This document shows positions 44,549-53,677 of a DNA stretch of 64,000 bases, piece by piece (positions within the stretch are counted from its first letter, which is position 1; each line of letters starts with the position of its first letter). The DNA is from Sediminibacterium sp. C3 (lineage in GTDB: Bacteria; Bacteroidota; Bacteroidia; Chitinophagales; Chitinophagaceae), in contig NZ_KI669560.1 in the NCBI RefSeq assembly GCF_000508085.1, positions 1,607,168-1,671,167 on the forward strand, given 5' to 3'. A program made the position numbers and the translations under genes. Below the pieces are notes generated by a model. That model was not told the DNA's origin. It was given only the letters and a program-made list of their open reading frames with translations, and searched no databases.

Positions 44549-47500
44549 GTGAGATTAAAATCATTAGAAATCAAGGGGTTTAAAAGTTTTGCTGATAAAA
44601 CAGTCGTAAGCTTCGATGAGGGTATTACCGGAATTATCGGGCCGAACGGATGTGGCAAAAGCAATATTATCGATAGCATTCGTTGGGTAATTGGAGAACA
44701 AAAGATATCAGCCCTTAGAAGTGAAAATCTGGAAGCCTTGGTTTTCAATGGTAGTAAAACCAGAAGTGCAAGTGGTCTTGCCGAAGTGAGCCTAACTTTT
44801 GAAAATACCAAGAATTTATTGCCTACTGAATTCAGTACCGTTACAGTTACCAGAAGATTTTATAAAAACGGAGAGAGTGAATACCGGTTGAACGATGTTA
44901 CTTGTCGCTTGAAAGATATTCATAATTTATTCTTAGATACGGGGGTGAGTACCGATAGCTATGCCATTATTGAACTGGGCATGGTGGATGATATCATCAA
45001 AGACAAGGACAACAGCCGAAGAAGGATGTTGGAGCAGGCTGCAGGTATTACCATTTACAAAACCCGTAAAAAAGAAGCCAAGAACAAGCTGGATGCCACC
45101 GAGCAGGATCTGGCCCGCATTGAGGACTTGTTGTTCGAAATCAATAACCAGCTGAAAACTTTGGAAAGCCAAGCAAAAAAGGCAGAGAAGTATTATGAAA
45201 TAAAAAAGGAATACAAAGAGGTGGCAGTTGAATTGGCCAAAGCCGCTTTGGAAGGGTTCAATATATCTTACCGTGAGTTAACCGAACAGCAGGAGCTGGA
45301 GCTCGACAAAAAAATGCAGCTGGAGGCAGAAATTGCAACCGATGAAGCTGCCATTGAGCAGGAGAAAGTTGCCTTTATTACCCAGGAGCGTGCCCTACAA
45401 AGCATGCAACAGGGGTTCAATGAATTACAGCAAAACCTTCGTTCTACTGAAAACGATAAGAACCTTGCCAGCCAGAAATTGCAATACCTGAAAGAAAAGG
45501 AAAATAACCTCAAAGACTTTTTGGAAAAAGCGGAAGGTCAATTGAAAACCATTGGGGACTCTATTGAATACTCTCAGATGCAGGTTGGAGAAGAAGAAGC
45601 TAATTTAAAGGGTTTACAGGAAAGAGTGGAAGAAGCCAAGATGGAAGTGGAGAGCAAGCGTCAGATTTTTGACGAGAAGCGTTCCGGAGTAGATGCTGTT
45701 AGAAATCAGTACCAGCAATTTCAGCGTAATCAGTTTGATGCCGAGAAAAAAGTGGCCGTTGCTGATACCTCTATTCAGAACCTTCAGCGGATGCAGTTGC
45801 AGTTAAATGAAGAGAAGAACAATCGTTTGCAGCAATTGTCTCAGTTGCAGGCAGAATGTGCGGAGAAGGAAGAAGCCTTGGAAATGAAAAGGGTAGACCT
45901 GGTTCAGTTGCAAGAGCAACACGAAAAAACCAAGGAACAGATTTTTGAAACCCAACAACAATTGGAAGTATTGCGTTCTGAACTGGCCGATGAAAACAGA
46001 AAACTAGATGCCAAGCGCAATGAATATAATTTATTGAAGAGCCTGATTGATTCCATGGAAGGATATCCGGAGAGCATCAAGTTCCTTCATAAAAACAACG
46101 ACTGGAACCATAATGCTCCTATCTTGTCCGATATCATTTATGTAAAAGAAGAATATCGTGCTGCGGTTGAGAATGTGTTGGAGCCCTACCTGAACTACTA
46201 CGTGGTAAATAACCTGGAAGAAGGCTTGAAAGCCGTTCACTTACTGGATGATAACAAGAAGGGTAAAGCCAATTTCTTCCTACTGGATCAGTTTGCCAAT
46301 TTCCAGCAACAAACCCATCAGCCAGCACAGACCATTAAGGCATTGGAGGTTATAGAAGTAGATGATCAATATTATAAACTGGCTGAATACCTTTTAGGTA
46401 ATGTTTACATTGGTGAAAACGACGAAGCCATCCGTAATTCCAACGGGGCTGTGGTGTTGGAGAAAACAGGTAAATATGTAAAAGGTAAATTCACCCTTAC
46501 TGGTGGAAGTGTGGGATTGTTTGAGGGTAAAAAAATCGGGCGTGCCAAGAACCTCGAAAAACTAGCCGAAGAAATTCAGGACCAGGAATCGGTGGTAAGT
46601 TTATTGAAAGCCGATATTCAGGCCAAGCACAATGAAGTAATTACTTTCAGCGATCAGCTAAAAGAGCACGCCATTAAAGCAACTGAACAAGAAATAAATC
46701 AGTTGAATAACCAGGTTTTCGCGGCAAAAAATAAAATGGAAAACCTGCAGGCTGCTCAGCAAAACGGGGAGCAAAGACTGGTGGATATTGACAACCGCTT
46801 ACAAGACGAGCAGGATGCTATTGCTGAAACCAGAGAACTATTGGCAGAATTGAACATACAGTTGCAGGATACGGCAGAACAAATGCGGAATCTGGAGCTG
46901 GACTATCAGGAATCTGAACAGGCATATCATTTTGCATCGGGTCAGTTCAACGAAACCAATCTTCAATTAACCCGTCAGCAAAGTAAATTGACGACCATTA
47001 AACAGGAATTACTCTTCAAGGAAAATCAATTGAACGATTTACATGTTCAAATCAAAAACAATACGGCTCAGTTAGCAGAAGCAGAGCAGGCCATTGTGGA
47101 TGGGGTGGCGTCTTTACAAGAGGTGGAAGCACTATTGCTTGAATTGATGCGCAAGAAAGAAGAAGAAGAATTGAAGCTGAACGAAGCAGACCAGGCGTAT
47201 TACAACTTCAGAAATGCCCTACAGGAGAAAGAAAGTGAGTTGCGTTTGAAAGTGAAGAGCAAGGAAATGATTGATCACCTGGTGAACGAATTAAAGGATA
47301 AGCTGAATGAATTGAAATTGCAGCTAGCTGGAATGAAGGAGCGCTTGCATGTTGAGTTCAAGATTGAACTGGACGAGATCCTTGATCAACCCAGAACATC
47401 CGATACACCACTGGAAGAATTACAAGCTGCCTCGGACAGAATGCGCAAACGAATGGACAATATGGGTGAAGTAAACCCTACTGCCATTGAAGCCTATACG

Positions 47501-48067
47501 GAGATGAAGAAGCGTTACGATTTCATTTTGGAACAGAAAAATGACTTGGTTACTGCAAAGGAAAGTTTGTTGCAAACTATTCTTGAAGTAGAAGAAACAG
47601 CCAATCAGTTGTTCCTGGATACCTTTAATAAAGTAAGAGAAAATTTCCAGAAGGTCTTCAAAGCATTGTTTACAGAAGAAGATACCGCTGATATGTTGAT
47701 GGTGAATCCAGAGAACCTGGCGGATACAGGTATTGAAATTGTGGCAAAGCCTAAGGGCAAACGTCCAAGTTCCATTACCCAATTAAGTGGGGGAGAGAAA
47801 ACCCTGACCGCTACAGCGCTGTTGTTTGCGATTTATCTGATTAAACCCGCTCCGTTCTGTATTCTGGATGAGGTGGATGCTCCTTTGGATGATGCCAACG
47901 TGGGTAAGTTTACGCAGATGATCAAGAAGTTCAGCGATAATTCCCAGTTCATTATTGTAACCCACAATAAACAAACCATGGGGGCCGTAGACGTGATTTA
48001 CGGGGTAACCATGCAAGAACCTGGGGTAAGTAAGCTGGTCCCAGTAGATTTCAGGAGCCTGAACTAA
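44549..48067 (+). CDS. smc: Chromosome segregation protein SMC
   Basis: SMC organises and segregates chromosomes as an ATP-driven ring. The 1172-residue product has the N-terminal head with Walker A GPNGCGKSN (31-39), two very long coiled coils (about 165-500 and 660-1010), a hinge between (~510-650, with SDIIYVKEEYRAAVENVLEP and the GKYVKGKFTLTGGSVGL stretch), and the C-terminal head with LSGGEKTL (from 1079) and DEVDAPLDD. All parts are intact. The start is GTG, fixed by the conserved RLKSLEIKGFKSF opening. No scpA or scpB is nearby. Confidence 0.97.
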   Translation: MRLKSLEIKGFKSFADKTVVSFDEGITGIIGPNGCGKSNIIDSIRWVIGEQKISALRSENLEALVFNGSKTRSASGLAEVSLTFENTKNLLPTEFSTVTVTRRFYKNGESEYRLNDVTCRLKDIHNLFLDTGVSTDSYAIIELGMVDDIIKDKDNSRRRMLEQAAGITIYKTRKKEAKNKLDATEQDLARIEDLLFEINNQLKTLESQAKKAEKYYEIKKEYKEVAVELAKAALEGFNISYRELTEQQELELDKKMQLEAEIATDEAAIEQEKVAFITQERALQSMQQGFNELQQNLRSTENDKNLASQKLQYLKEKENNLKDFLEKAEGQLKTIGDSIEYSQMQVGEEEANLKGLQERVEEAKMEVESKRQIFDEKRSGVDAVRNQYQQFQRNQFDAEKKVAVADTSIQNLQRMQLQLNEEKNNRLQQLSQLQAECAEKEEALEMKRVDLVQLQEQHEKTKEQIFETQQQLEVLRSELADENRKLDAKRNEYNLLKSLIDSMEGYPESIKFLHKNNDWNHNAPILSDIIYVKEEYRAAVENVLEPYLNYYVVNNLEEGLKAVHLLDDNKKGKANFFLLDQFANFQQQTHQPAQTIKALEVIEVDDQYYKLAEYLLGNVYIGENDEAIRNSNGAVVLEKTGKYVKGKFTLTGGSVGLFEGKKIGRAKNLEKLAEEIQDQESVVSLLKADIQAKHNEVITFSDQLKEHAIKATEQEINQLNNQVFAAKNKMENLQAAQQNGEQRLVDIDNRLQDEQDAIAETRELLAELNIQLQDTAEQMRNLELDYQESEQAYHFASGQFNETNLQLTRQQSKLTTIKQELLFKENQLNDLHVQIKNNTAQLAEAEQAIVDGVASLQEVEALLLELMRKKEEEELKLNEADQAYYNFRNALQEKESELRLKVKSKEMIDHLVNELKDKLNELKLQLAGMKERLHVEFKIELDEILDQPRTSDTPLEELQAASDRMRKRMDNMGEVNPTAIEAYTEMKKRYDFILEQKNDLVTAKESLLQTILEVEETANQLFLDTFNKVRENFQKVFKALFTEEDTADMLMVNPENLADTGIEIVAKPKGKRPSSITQLSGGEKTLTATALLFAIYLIKPAPFCILDEVDAPLDDANVGKFTQMIKKFSDNSQFIIVTHNKQTMGAVDVIYGVTMQEPGVSKLVPVDFRSLN

Positions 48068-48079
48068 GTTTTAATCAAT

Positions 48080-48087
48080 TACCTTTG
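48080..48087 (+). promoter_or_regulatory. Promoter -7 element (TAnnTTTG) for prfC
   Basis: TACCTTTG lies 13 bases past the smc stop and 38 bases before prfC. The predicted transcription start falls inside the smc terminator hairpin at 48088-48116. Confidence 0.35.
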
Positions 48088-48116
48088 CGCCTCCATTTTA
48101 TTTTGGGGGCGTTTTT
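48088..48116 (+). terminator. Rho-independent terminator after smc
   Basis: CGCCTCC / GGGGGCG form a 7-bp stem (one G-U pair) with a 10-base loop, followed directly by TTTTT. It stands between smc and prfC, 10 bases before the prfC start. Confidence 0.75.
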
Positions 48117-48125
48117 ATTATCAAT

Positions 48126-49712
48126 ATGAAGTACGAAAAAGAGATCAACAGAAGGAAAACATTTGCGATTATTTCCCACCCGGATGCTGGTAAAACCACG
48201 CTGACCGAAAAACTATTGTTATTCGGAGGTGCCATTCAGGTGGCGGGTGCGGTTAAGAGCAATAAAATTAAAAAAGGGGCTACTTCCGATTTCATGGAAA
48301 TTGAAAGACAGAGAGGTATTTCGGTGGCTACTTCTGTAATGACTTTTGAGTACCAGAATATCTTAATCAATTTATTGGATACCCCCGGCCACAAAGACTT
48401 TGCAGAAGATACTTATAGAACCCTGACTGCGGTGGACAGTGTAATCCTAGTGATTGACAGTGTGAACGGGGTGGAAGCCCAGACCCGCAGATTAATGGAA
48501 GTCTGCAGAATGCGCGATACACCTGTAATTGTATTCATTAATAAAATGGACCGCGATGGTAAGAACCGGTTTGATTTGTTAGAAGAAATTGAAAAAGAGT
48601 TAGGCATATCACTACACCCAATGACCTGGCCCATCAACAGTGGTAAGGAATTCAAGGGTGTATATAATTTAGACAATAAGAGTCTTCGCCTGTTTACCGC
48701 TAGTACCAAGGCTGACGATGAAGATGTGATTGCTATTACCGATTTGGCGGACCCTGTTTTAGATGCTAAAGTGGGTGCCAGGGATGCCAATCAGTTAAGA
48801 GAAGATGTGGAATTGATTGATGGGGTGTATGGAGAATTGGATCCGGCTGATTATTTGAGTGGCTCTATTGCACCGGTATTTTTTGGATCTGCGGTGAATA
48901 ATTTCGGAGTGAAAGAAATGCTGGATACATTTATCAGAATAGCGCCTGTACCTCGTTCCAGAGAAACAACTGTTCGCACCATTGAAGTGGGAGAAGAAAA
49001 ATTCAGTGGATTTATCTTTAAAATTCATGCGAACCTAGACCCCAAGCACCGCGACCGTATTGCATTTATGCGGGTTTGTAGTGGTAAGTTTGAGCGCAAT
49101 AAATATTACCATCATGTGCGTTTAGATAAGGATATGCGTTTCAGTAATCCATACAGCTTCATGGCGCGTTCCAAAGAAGTAGTGGAAGATGCTTATGCAG
49201 GGGACGTGGTAGGTTTATTTGATACCGGCAATTTTAAAATAGGAGACACCCTTACCGAAGGAGAAAATTTTTACTTCAGCGGCATTCCAACTTTCTCACC
49301 TGAAATCTTTAAAGAATTGGTGAACAAGGATCCAATGAAAACCAAACAATTGGAAAAAGGAATCAGTCAGTTGACCGATGAAGGAGTTGCTCAGTTGTTT
49401 ACGCAGCATGGTGGGAATAAAAAAATCATTGGTTGTGTGGGTGATCTTCAGTTTGAAGTAATTCAATATCGTCTATTACAGGAATACGGTGCGGCCTGTG
49501 AATTCAGAACCTTGCCGTTTTACAAAGCCTGTTGGTTAACCAGCAAGGATCCCAAGAAGCTGGATGATTTTCTTCGCTTTAAACAGCAGAACGCTGCTGA
49601 AGACAAGGACGGACAGCCAGTTTACTTAGCACAGAGTGAATGGTTCTTAAACACTGAAATCACGAATAATCCGGACATCACTTTCCATTTTACCAGTGAA
49701 GTGCATAAGTAA
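48126..49712 (+). CDS. prfC: Peptide chain release factor 3
   Basis: RF3 is a GTPase that recycles RF1 and RF2 after termination. The 528-residue product has G1 [15 protein letters not shown], the RF3-type [12 protein letters not shown] segment and [13 protein letters not shown]3 DTPGHKDF, and G4 NKMDR. Length and order of domains match RF3 rather than EF-G. It is separated from smc by a terminator and its own promoter-like element. Confidence 0.96.
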   Translation: MKYEKEINRRKTFAIISHPDAGKTTLTEKLLLFGGAIQVAGAVKSNKIKKGATSDFMEIERQRGISVATSVMTFEYQNILINLLDTPGHKDFAEDTYRTLTAVDSVILVIDSVNGVEAQTRRLMEVCRMRDTPVIVFINKMDRDGKNRFDLLEEIEKELGISLHPMTWPINSGKEFKGVYNLDNKSLRLFTASTKADDEDVIAITDLADPVLDAKVGARDANQLREDVELIDGVYGELDPADYLSGSIAPVFFGSAVNNFGVKEMLDTFIRIAPVPRSRETTVRTIEVGEEKFSGFIFKIHANLDPKHRDRIAFMRVCSGKFERNKYYHHVRLDKDMRFSNPYSFMARSKEVVEDAYAGDVVGLFDTGNFKIGDTLTEGENFYFSGIPTFSPEIFKELVNKDPMKTKQLEKGISQLTDEGVAQLFTQHGGNKKIIGCVGDLQFEVIQYRLLQEYGAACEFRTLPFYKACWLTSKDPKKLDDFLRFKQQNAAEDKDGQPVYLAQSEWFLNTEITNNPDITFHFTSEVHK

Positions 49713-49752
49713 ATTGCTTCTTTCGAAGGCTTGTTCCGTCTGAGTATAAGTT

Positions 49753-49783
49753 ATTGAGTTTTGTTCTAGAAAATCTACCTTTA
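49753..49783 (+). promoter_or_regulatory. Likely promoter of the M61 peptidase gene
   Basis: ATTG (49753-49756), 19 bases, then TACCTTTA (49776-49783), one mismatch from TAnnTTTG. The ATG follows 31 bases later, after a short TTTGTT-C-AACAAA inverted repeat (49793-49805). Confidence 0.4.
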
Positions 49784-49814
49784 ATTCGATTGTTTGTTCA
49801 ACAAATTATTGTTT

Positions 49815-51380
49815 ATGAAGAAGATTTTTTTTGGCTTGCTTTTAGGTATGCTCTTGACTACTTGTGTATATGCGCAAACTGTTAGCGCTCAGCCTAATCT
49901 CAAATACACGGTCAGCATGCCACAGGCAGCACAGGGAAAGTTTCACATAATGCTGGAAGCAAAAGGTTTTGCAACAGATACACTGGTTTTTAAAATGCCC
50001 AACTGGATGCCAGGTTATTATCAGCTCATGAACTATGCAAAGGGGGTGGATTCTTTGCAGGCCAGGAATCAACAGGGGAAAGCATTAACAGTGAACAGGT
50101 TGGCTGAAAACACCTGGCAGGTGATTGCTCCCAAGAAGTCTGCTTTTACGCTTACTTATCAGGTTAAGACCAATCGAAAGTTTGTGGCCAATAGTTTCAT
50201 AGACAGCGCACATGCCTATATAGTACCTGCGAATAATTTTCTTTATGTAGAGGGTATGCTGCAACTCCCTGTGCAAATTCAGGTGAATAATTCCGATCAA
50301 CCTGGCTTTAAAACAATAGCTACCGGATTGGAAAAAGTAGCCGGGAAAGCCAATGTTTTTACTGCACCGGATTTTGATATTTTATATGATTGTCCCATCC
50401 TTGTAGGCGATTTAAAAGAGTTGCCAGCTTTTACTGTACGAGGAGTGCCTCACCGTTTTATCGGGTATACAATGGGGAGCTTTGACGAACAACTATTTAT
50501 GAATACTTTGCAAAAAGCCATTGAACAGGGGGTGAATATTATAGATGATATCCCTTTTAAAGAATATACATTTATTGGAATTGGTCCGGGCAAAGGTGGA
50601 ATAGAACACCTGAACAATACCACGGTTAGTTTTAGTGGCAATGAGTTAAAAACACAGGCTGATATCAATCGCATCATGAATTTTTTAAGCCATGAATATT
50701 TTCATCACTACAATGTAAAACGAATCCGTCCGGTAGAGCTGGGGCCTTTTGATTATGATAAGGGAAGCAGAACCACACAGTTATGGATCAGTGAAGGACT
50801 TTCTGTTTACTTTGAATACCTCATGGTAAAGCGGGCTAAAATTGTAGACCGGAATATGTTTTTCAACAATCTTGCAAATAATATTACGGCACATGAAAAC
50901 AATCCTGGTAAGGCTTACCAAAGTTTAATTCAATCCAGCTATAATACCTGGTCAGATGGTCCTTTCGGTACCAGCGGAGTCGATAAAAACAAAGCCATTT
51001 CTTATTATGATAAAGGTCCGGTTGTAGGCATGCTACTCGATTTAGCCATCCGGCAGGCTTCTCAAAATAAAAAATCCCTCGACGATGTAATGCGCTTGAT
51101 GTACAGGGAGTATTATCAGAAAAGGAAACGTGGATTTACGGACGCTGAATTTCAATCTGCCTGCGAACAAATGGCGGGAAAGTCATTGGCTGCTGAGTTT
51201 GATTATGTGTATACTACTCAGGCACTCAATTATAATCAATACCTGGGGTATGCTGGACTTGAGTTGGTAAGTAGCGTTGAGGAAAAAGGAAACGAAAAAA
51301 AAACGCTGTATCGTATTCAGGCACTACCCAATATTAATCCTGCACAAAACGCCATATTGAATTCCTGGCTGGGGGATTAA
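49815..51380 (+). CDS. M61-family metallopeptidase (exported)
   Basis: A 521-residue exported peptidase with a signal peptide ending near CVYAQ. The N-terminal half is a beta-rich domain (KYTVSMPQAAQGKFHI, MPNWMPGYYQLMNYAKG), the M61 hallmark. The zinc site is H293-E294-x2-H297 (HEYFHH), with the third ligand probably the Glu in SEGLSVYFEY. The family includes glycyl aminopeptidases; members with a C-terminal PDZ domain are longer, and only a short remnant appears here. I chose ATG 49815, where the signal peptide begins. It ends at a clear terminator. Confidence 0.87.
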   Translation: MKKIFFGLLLGMLLTTCVYAQTVSAQPNLKYTVSMPQAAQGKFHIMLEAKGFATDTLVFKMPNWMPGYYQLMNYAKGVDSLQARNQQGKALTVNRLAENTWQVIAPKKSAFTLTYQVKTNRKFVANSFIDSAHAYIVPANNFLYVEGMLQLPVQIQVNNSDQPGFKTIATGLEKVAGKANVFTAPDFDILYDCPILVGDLKELPAFTVRGVPHRFIGYTMGSFDEQLFMNTLQKAIEQGVNIIDDIPFKEYTFIGIGPGKGGIEHLNNTTVSFSGNELKTQADINRIMNFLSHEYFHHYNVKRIRPVELGPFDYDKGSRTTQLWISEGLSVYFEYLMVKRAKIVDRNMFFNNLANNITAHENNPGKAYQSLIQSSYNTWSDGPFGTSGVDKNKAISYYDKGPVVGMLLDLAIRQASQNKKSLDDVMRLMYREYYQKRKRGFTDAEFQSACEQMAGKSLAAEFDYVYTTQALNYNQYLGYAGLELVSSVEEKGNEKKTLYRIQALPNINPAQNAILNSWLGD

Positions 51381-51384
51381 AAAC

Positions 51385-51412
51385 ACCGTGAAAACACGGT
51401 TTCTTTTCTTTC
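51385..51412 (+). terminator. Rho-independent terminator after M61 peptidase gene
   Basis: ACCGTG-AAAA-CACGGT, a perfect 6-bp stem, is followed by TTCTTTTCTTT, 5 bases after the stop codon. Confidence 0.8.
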
Positions 51413-51420
51413 GGCAAAAC

Positions 51421-51444
51421 CCTATTTTACCACAATAAAATGGG
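51421..51444. other. Inverted repeat just before a start codon
   Basis: CCTATTTTA-CCACAA-TAAAATGGG forms a 9-bp stem (one G-U pair) ending 3 bases before ATG 51448. It may be an operator or a leader hairpin of the lipoprotein gene. Confidence 0.35.
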
Positions 51445-51447
51445 ATT

Positions 51448-52065
51448 ATGCGTAAGTTATTGCTAGGGTCTTATACCTGGGGATTATTGCTTTGTTTGTT
51501 TCTTAGCCAAATCGGTTGTACCCGAATACCTTTGCAAAGTATTACCCTTTCCGAAAAAATTCAGGAAGAGGGCGAGAGAATGCATCGCTTGAATATATTG
51601 TTGGTGCATCAGGTTTTTGCAGAGAAAAAAAACAGGGTGAACGATTTTATTCAAAAAGAATACACAGCAAAAATCGTGGCTAAGATGACGGATGATCTAG
51701 ACGATGAAACAGATCCCAAATCAGTTTTGCCTGAAATGATGGCGGCGGCTTTACCCCTGATTACCGAAAGGCAATATGCTATGCAGCTGGCGCTGGATTC
51801 TGCCAAAATAAAATTGCTGGATCAGTTGAATGCCGATTTTAAGCAGTATCAGCTGGCTACTACAGAGATGAAAAAATTATTGGAATCAGCGGTAAAATTG
51901 AATGAAAGCAAGAAACAGTTGTTAAATCAATCCCAATGGTTGAATAAGAAGGGCATCAACTACGATCAGCTTGCTGAATTGCTCGACCGTTTTATTCAGT
52001 CTTCCGGAAATATTGGTGGGATGGTAGGTAATCTAAACAAAGACCTCAGTAAAATATTGAACTGA
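51448..52065 (+). CDS. Helical protein of unknown function, possible lipoprotein
   Basis: A 205-residue protein with a hydrophobic N-terminus ending in SQIGC, a weak lipobox, so it may be lipid-anchored. The rest is strongly helical and Lys/Leu/Gln-rich (about residues 30-185) with no recognised domain. The 88-residue gene starts 1 base after its stop, so the two form a pair. Function unknown. Confidence 0.6.
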   Translation: MRKLLLGSYTWGLLLCLFLSQIGCTRIPLQSITLSEKIQEEGERMHRLNILLVHQVFAEKKNRVNDFIQKEYTAKIVAKMTDDLDDETDPKSVLPEMMAAALPLITERQYAMQLALDSAKIKLLDQLNADFKQYQLATTEMKKLLESAVKLNESKKQLLNQSQWLNKKGINYDQLAELLDRFIQSSGNIGGMVGNLNKDLSKILN

Positions 52066-52066
52066 T

Positions 52067-52333
52067 ATGGATAACAAATGGAAAAAGAGAGCCGCTCAGG
52101 CACAGAAAGAGACCGATGCCGAATTGGCTCAGGAAATTGGGGAGCTCAGTAGCTTTAATCCCCCTGGATTAAATGAATTGCTGGCAGAATACAACATGGA
52201 TAAAAAGGAATTTTCTCAACTTATAAAAATTGTGAAAGACCATACCAAAAGCAACAATGACAAAGTCAAAGCCATCGGGAATATCCAGAATGGTGCTGAA
52301 ATACTGATAGGCCTACTCGGGAAGCTACTCTAG
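52067..52333 (+). CDS. Small helical protein of unknown function
   Basis: An 88-residue soluble protein: a charged helix (KKRAAQAQKETDAELAQEIGEL), a Pro-containing turn (FNPPG), and two further amphipathic helices, ending GLLGKLL. It follows the possible lipoprotein gene by 1 base. No family recognised. The tight spacing suggests that the two products act together. Confidence 0.6.
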   Translation: MDNKWKKRAAQAQKETDAELAQEIGELSSFNPPGLNELLAEYNMDKKEFSQLIKIVKDHTKSNNDKVKAIGNIQNGAEILIGLLGKLL

Positions 52334-52351
52334 TGTTCCCCTCAAAATCCT

Positions 52352-52359
52352 TAATTTTG
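52352..52359 (+). promoter_or_regulatory. Promoter -7 element (TAnnTTTG) for rimO
   Basis: TAATTTTG is an exact -7 match only 7 bases before the rimO ATG. If used, the message would have almost no leader. Confidence 0.4.
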
Positions 52360-52366
52360 CCCTCTC

Positions 52367-53677
52367 ATGAAGGCAAAAACTCTAAAAAAAGACAAGGTTA
52401 ATATCATTACACTGGGTTGCAGCAAGAACCTGGTAGATTCAGAAGTACTGAGTGGTCAGCTGGCTGCGAATGAAATTGATGTGGTGCATGAAAATACCAA
52501 ACTTGATCATAATATCGTGGTGGTGAATACCTGTGGTTTTATTGATAAGGCCAAAGAAGAAAGCATCAATACCATTTTAGATCAGGTGGAATTGAAACGA
52601 AGAGGAAAACTTGACAAAGTATATGTTACCGGCTGTTTAAGTGAGCGATACAGAGGTGATCTGGAAGCTGAAATGCCCGAAGTGGACGCCTGGTTCGGAA
52701 CTTTGGAACTGCCATTAATTTTAAAACAATTTGAAGCCGATTATAAAGCAGAACTATTAGGGGAAAGAATGCTGAGTACCCCCAAGCACTATGCTTATTT
52801 AAAAATTTCTGAAGGATGTAACAGAACCTGTTCTTTCTGTGCTATTCCATTGATGCGCGGAAAGCATATAAGCCGTTCAATAGAAGATCTGGTTAAGGAA
52901 GCGGAAGCGCTGGTGCAAAAGGGCGTGAAGGAAATCATGCTGATTGCACAAGAACTAACTTATTACGGACTGGACATTTACAAAGAAAGAGCCTTACCAA
53001 AGTTACTGGACGCATTGGCTGATGTAAAAGGACTGGAGTGGATTCGCTTACACTATGCTTACCCAAGCAAGTTTCCATTAGAAATACTGGAAGTGATGCA
53101 GAGACGCGACAATATTTGTAAGTACCTGGATATGCCTTTGCAACATGCCAGCAACAGCATGTTGAAAGCCATGCGCAGGAATATTACCCGTGAAGAAATG
53201 TCTGAGTTGATTCATGAGATCAGATCCCGTGTACCGGGTATTTGTTTACGAACTACTTTGATTGCTGGTTTCCCCGGAGAAACGGAGGAAGACGTGGAAG
53301 AGTTAAAAGCTTTCTTACAAGAACATCGTTTTGACAGAGTGGGTATCTTCAGTTATAGTCATGAGGAAAATACCAGTGCTTATGACCTTGAAGACAATGT
53401 GCCTGCAGAAGTAAAAGCTGCCCGTGCTCAGGAAATCATGGAAGTACAGCAAGAGATTTCTTACGAGAAAAATCAAGAGAAAGTAGGGCAGATTTTTAAA
53501 GTATTAATTGATAAAAAAGAAGCCGGGCGATACTTGGGAAGAACAGAATTTGATAGTGTGGAAGTTGACAATGAAGTAGTAATTCATAGCAAGAAAAAAC
53601 TCGCCATTGGCGAGTTCGTTCAGGTTAAAATAACCAAAGCTTATGATTATGATTTAGAGGGAGAAGTATTGGGTTAA
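52367..53677 (+). CDS. rimO: Ribosomal protein S12 methylthiotransferase (radical SAM)
   Basis: RimO adds a methylthio group to an Asp of ribosomal protein S12. The 436-residue product has the UPF0004 domain with cluster cysteines C18, C56 and C90, the radical SAM motif C151-x3-C155-x2-C158 (CNRTCSFC), and a C-terminal TRAM domain. The GCSKNLVDSE opening separates RimO from MiaB, which reads GCQMN. A 5-bp hairpin spans its stop, which overlaps the stop of the convergent porin gene by 4 bases. Confidence 0.95.
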   Translation: MKAKTLKKDKVNIITLGCSKNLVDSEVLSGQLAANEIDVVHENTKLDHNIVVVNTCGFIDKAKEESINTILDQVELKRRGKLDKVYVTGCLSERYRGDLEAEMPEVDAWFGTLELPLILKQFEADYKAELLGERMLSTPKHYAYLKISEGCNRTCSFCAIPLMRGKHISRSIEDLVKEAEALVQKGVKEIMLIAQELTYYGLDIYKERALPKLLDALADVKGLEWIRLHYAYPSKFPLEILEVMQRRDNICKYLDMPLQHASNSMLKAMRRNITREEMSELIHEIRSRVPGICLRTTLIAGFPGETEEDVEELKAFLQEHRFDRVGIFSYSHEENTSAYDLEDNVPAEVKAARAQEIMEVQQEISYEKNQEKVGQIFKVLIDKKEAGRYLGRTEFDSVEVDNEVVIHSKKKLAIGEFVQVKITKAYDYDLEGEVLG

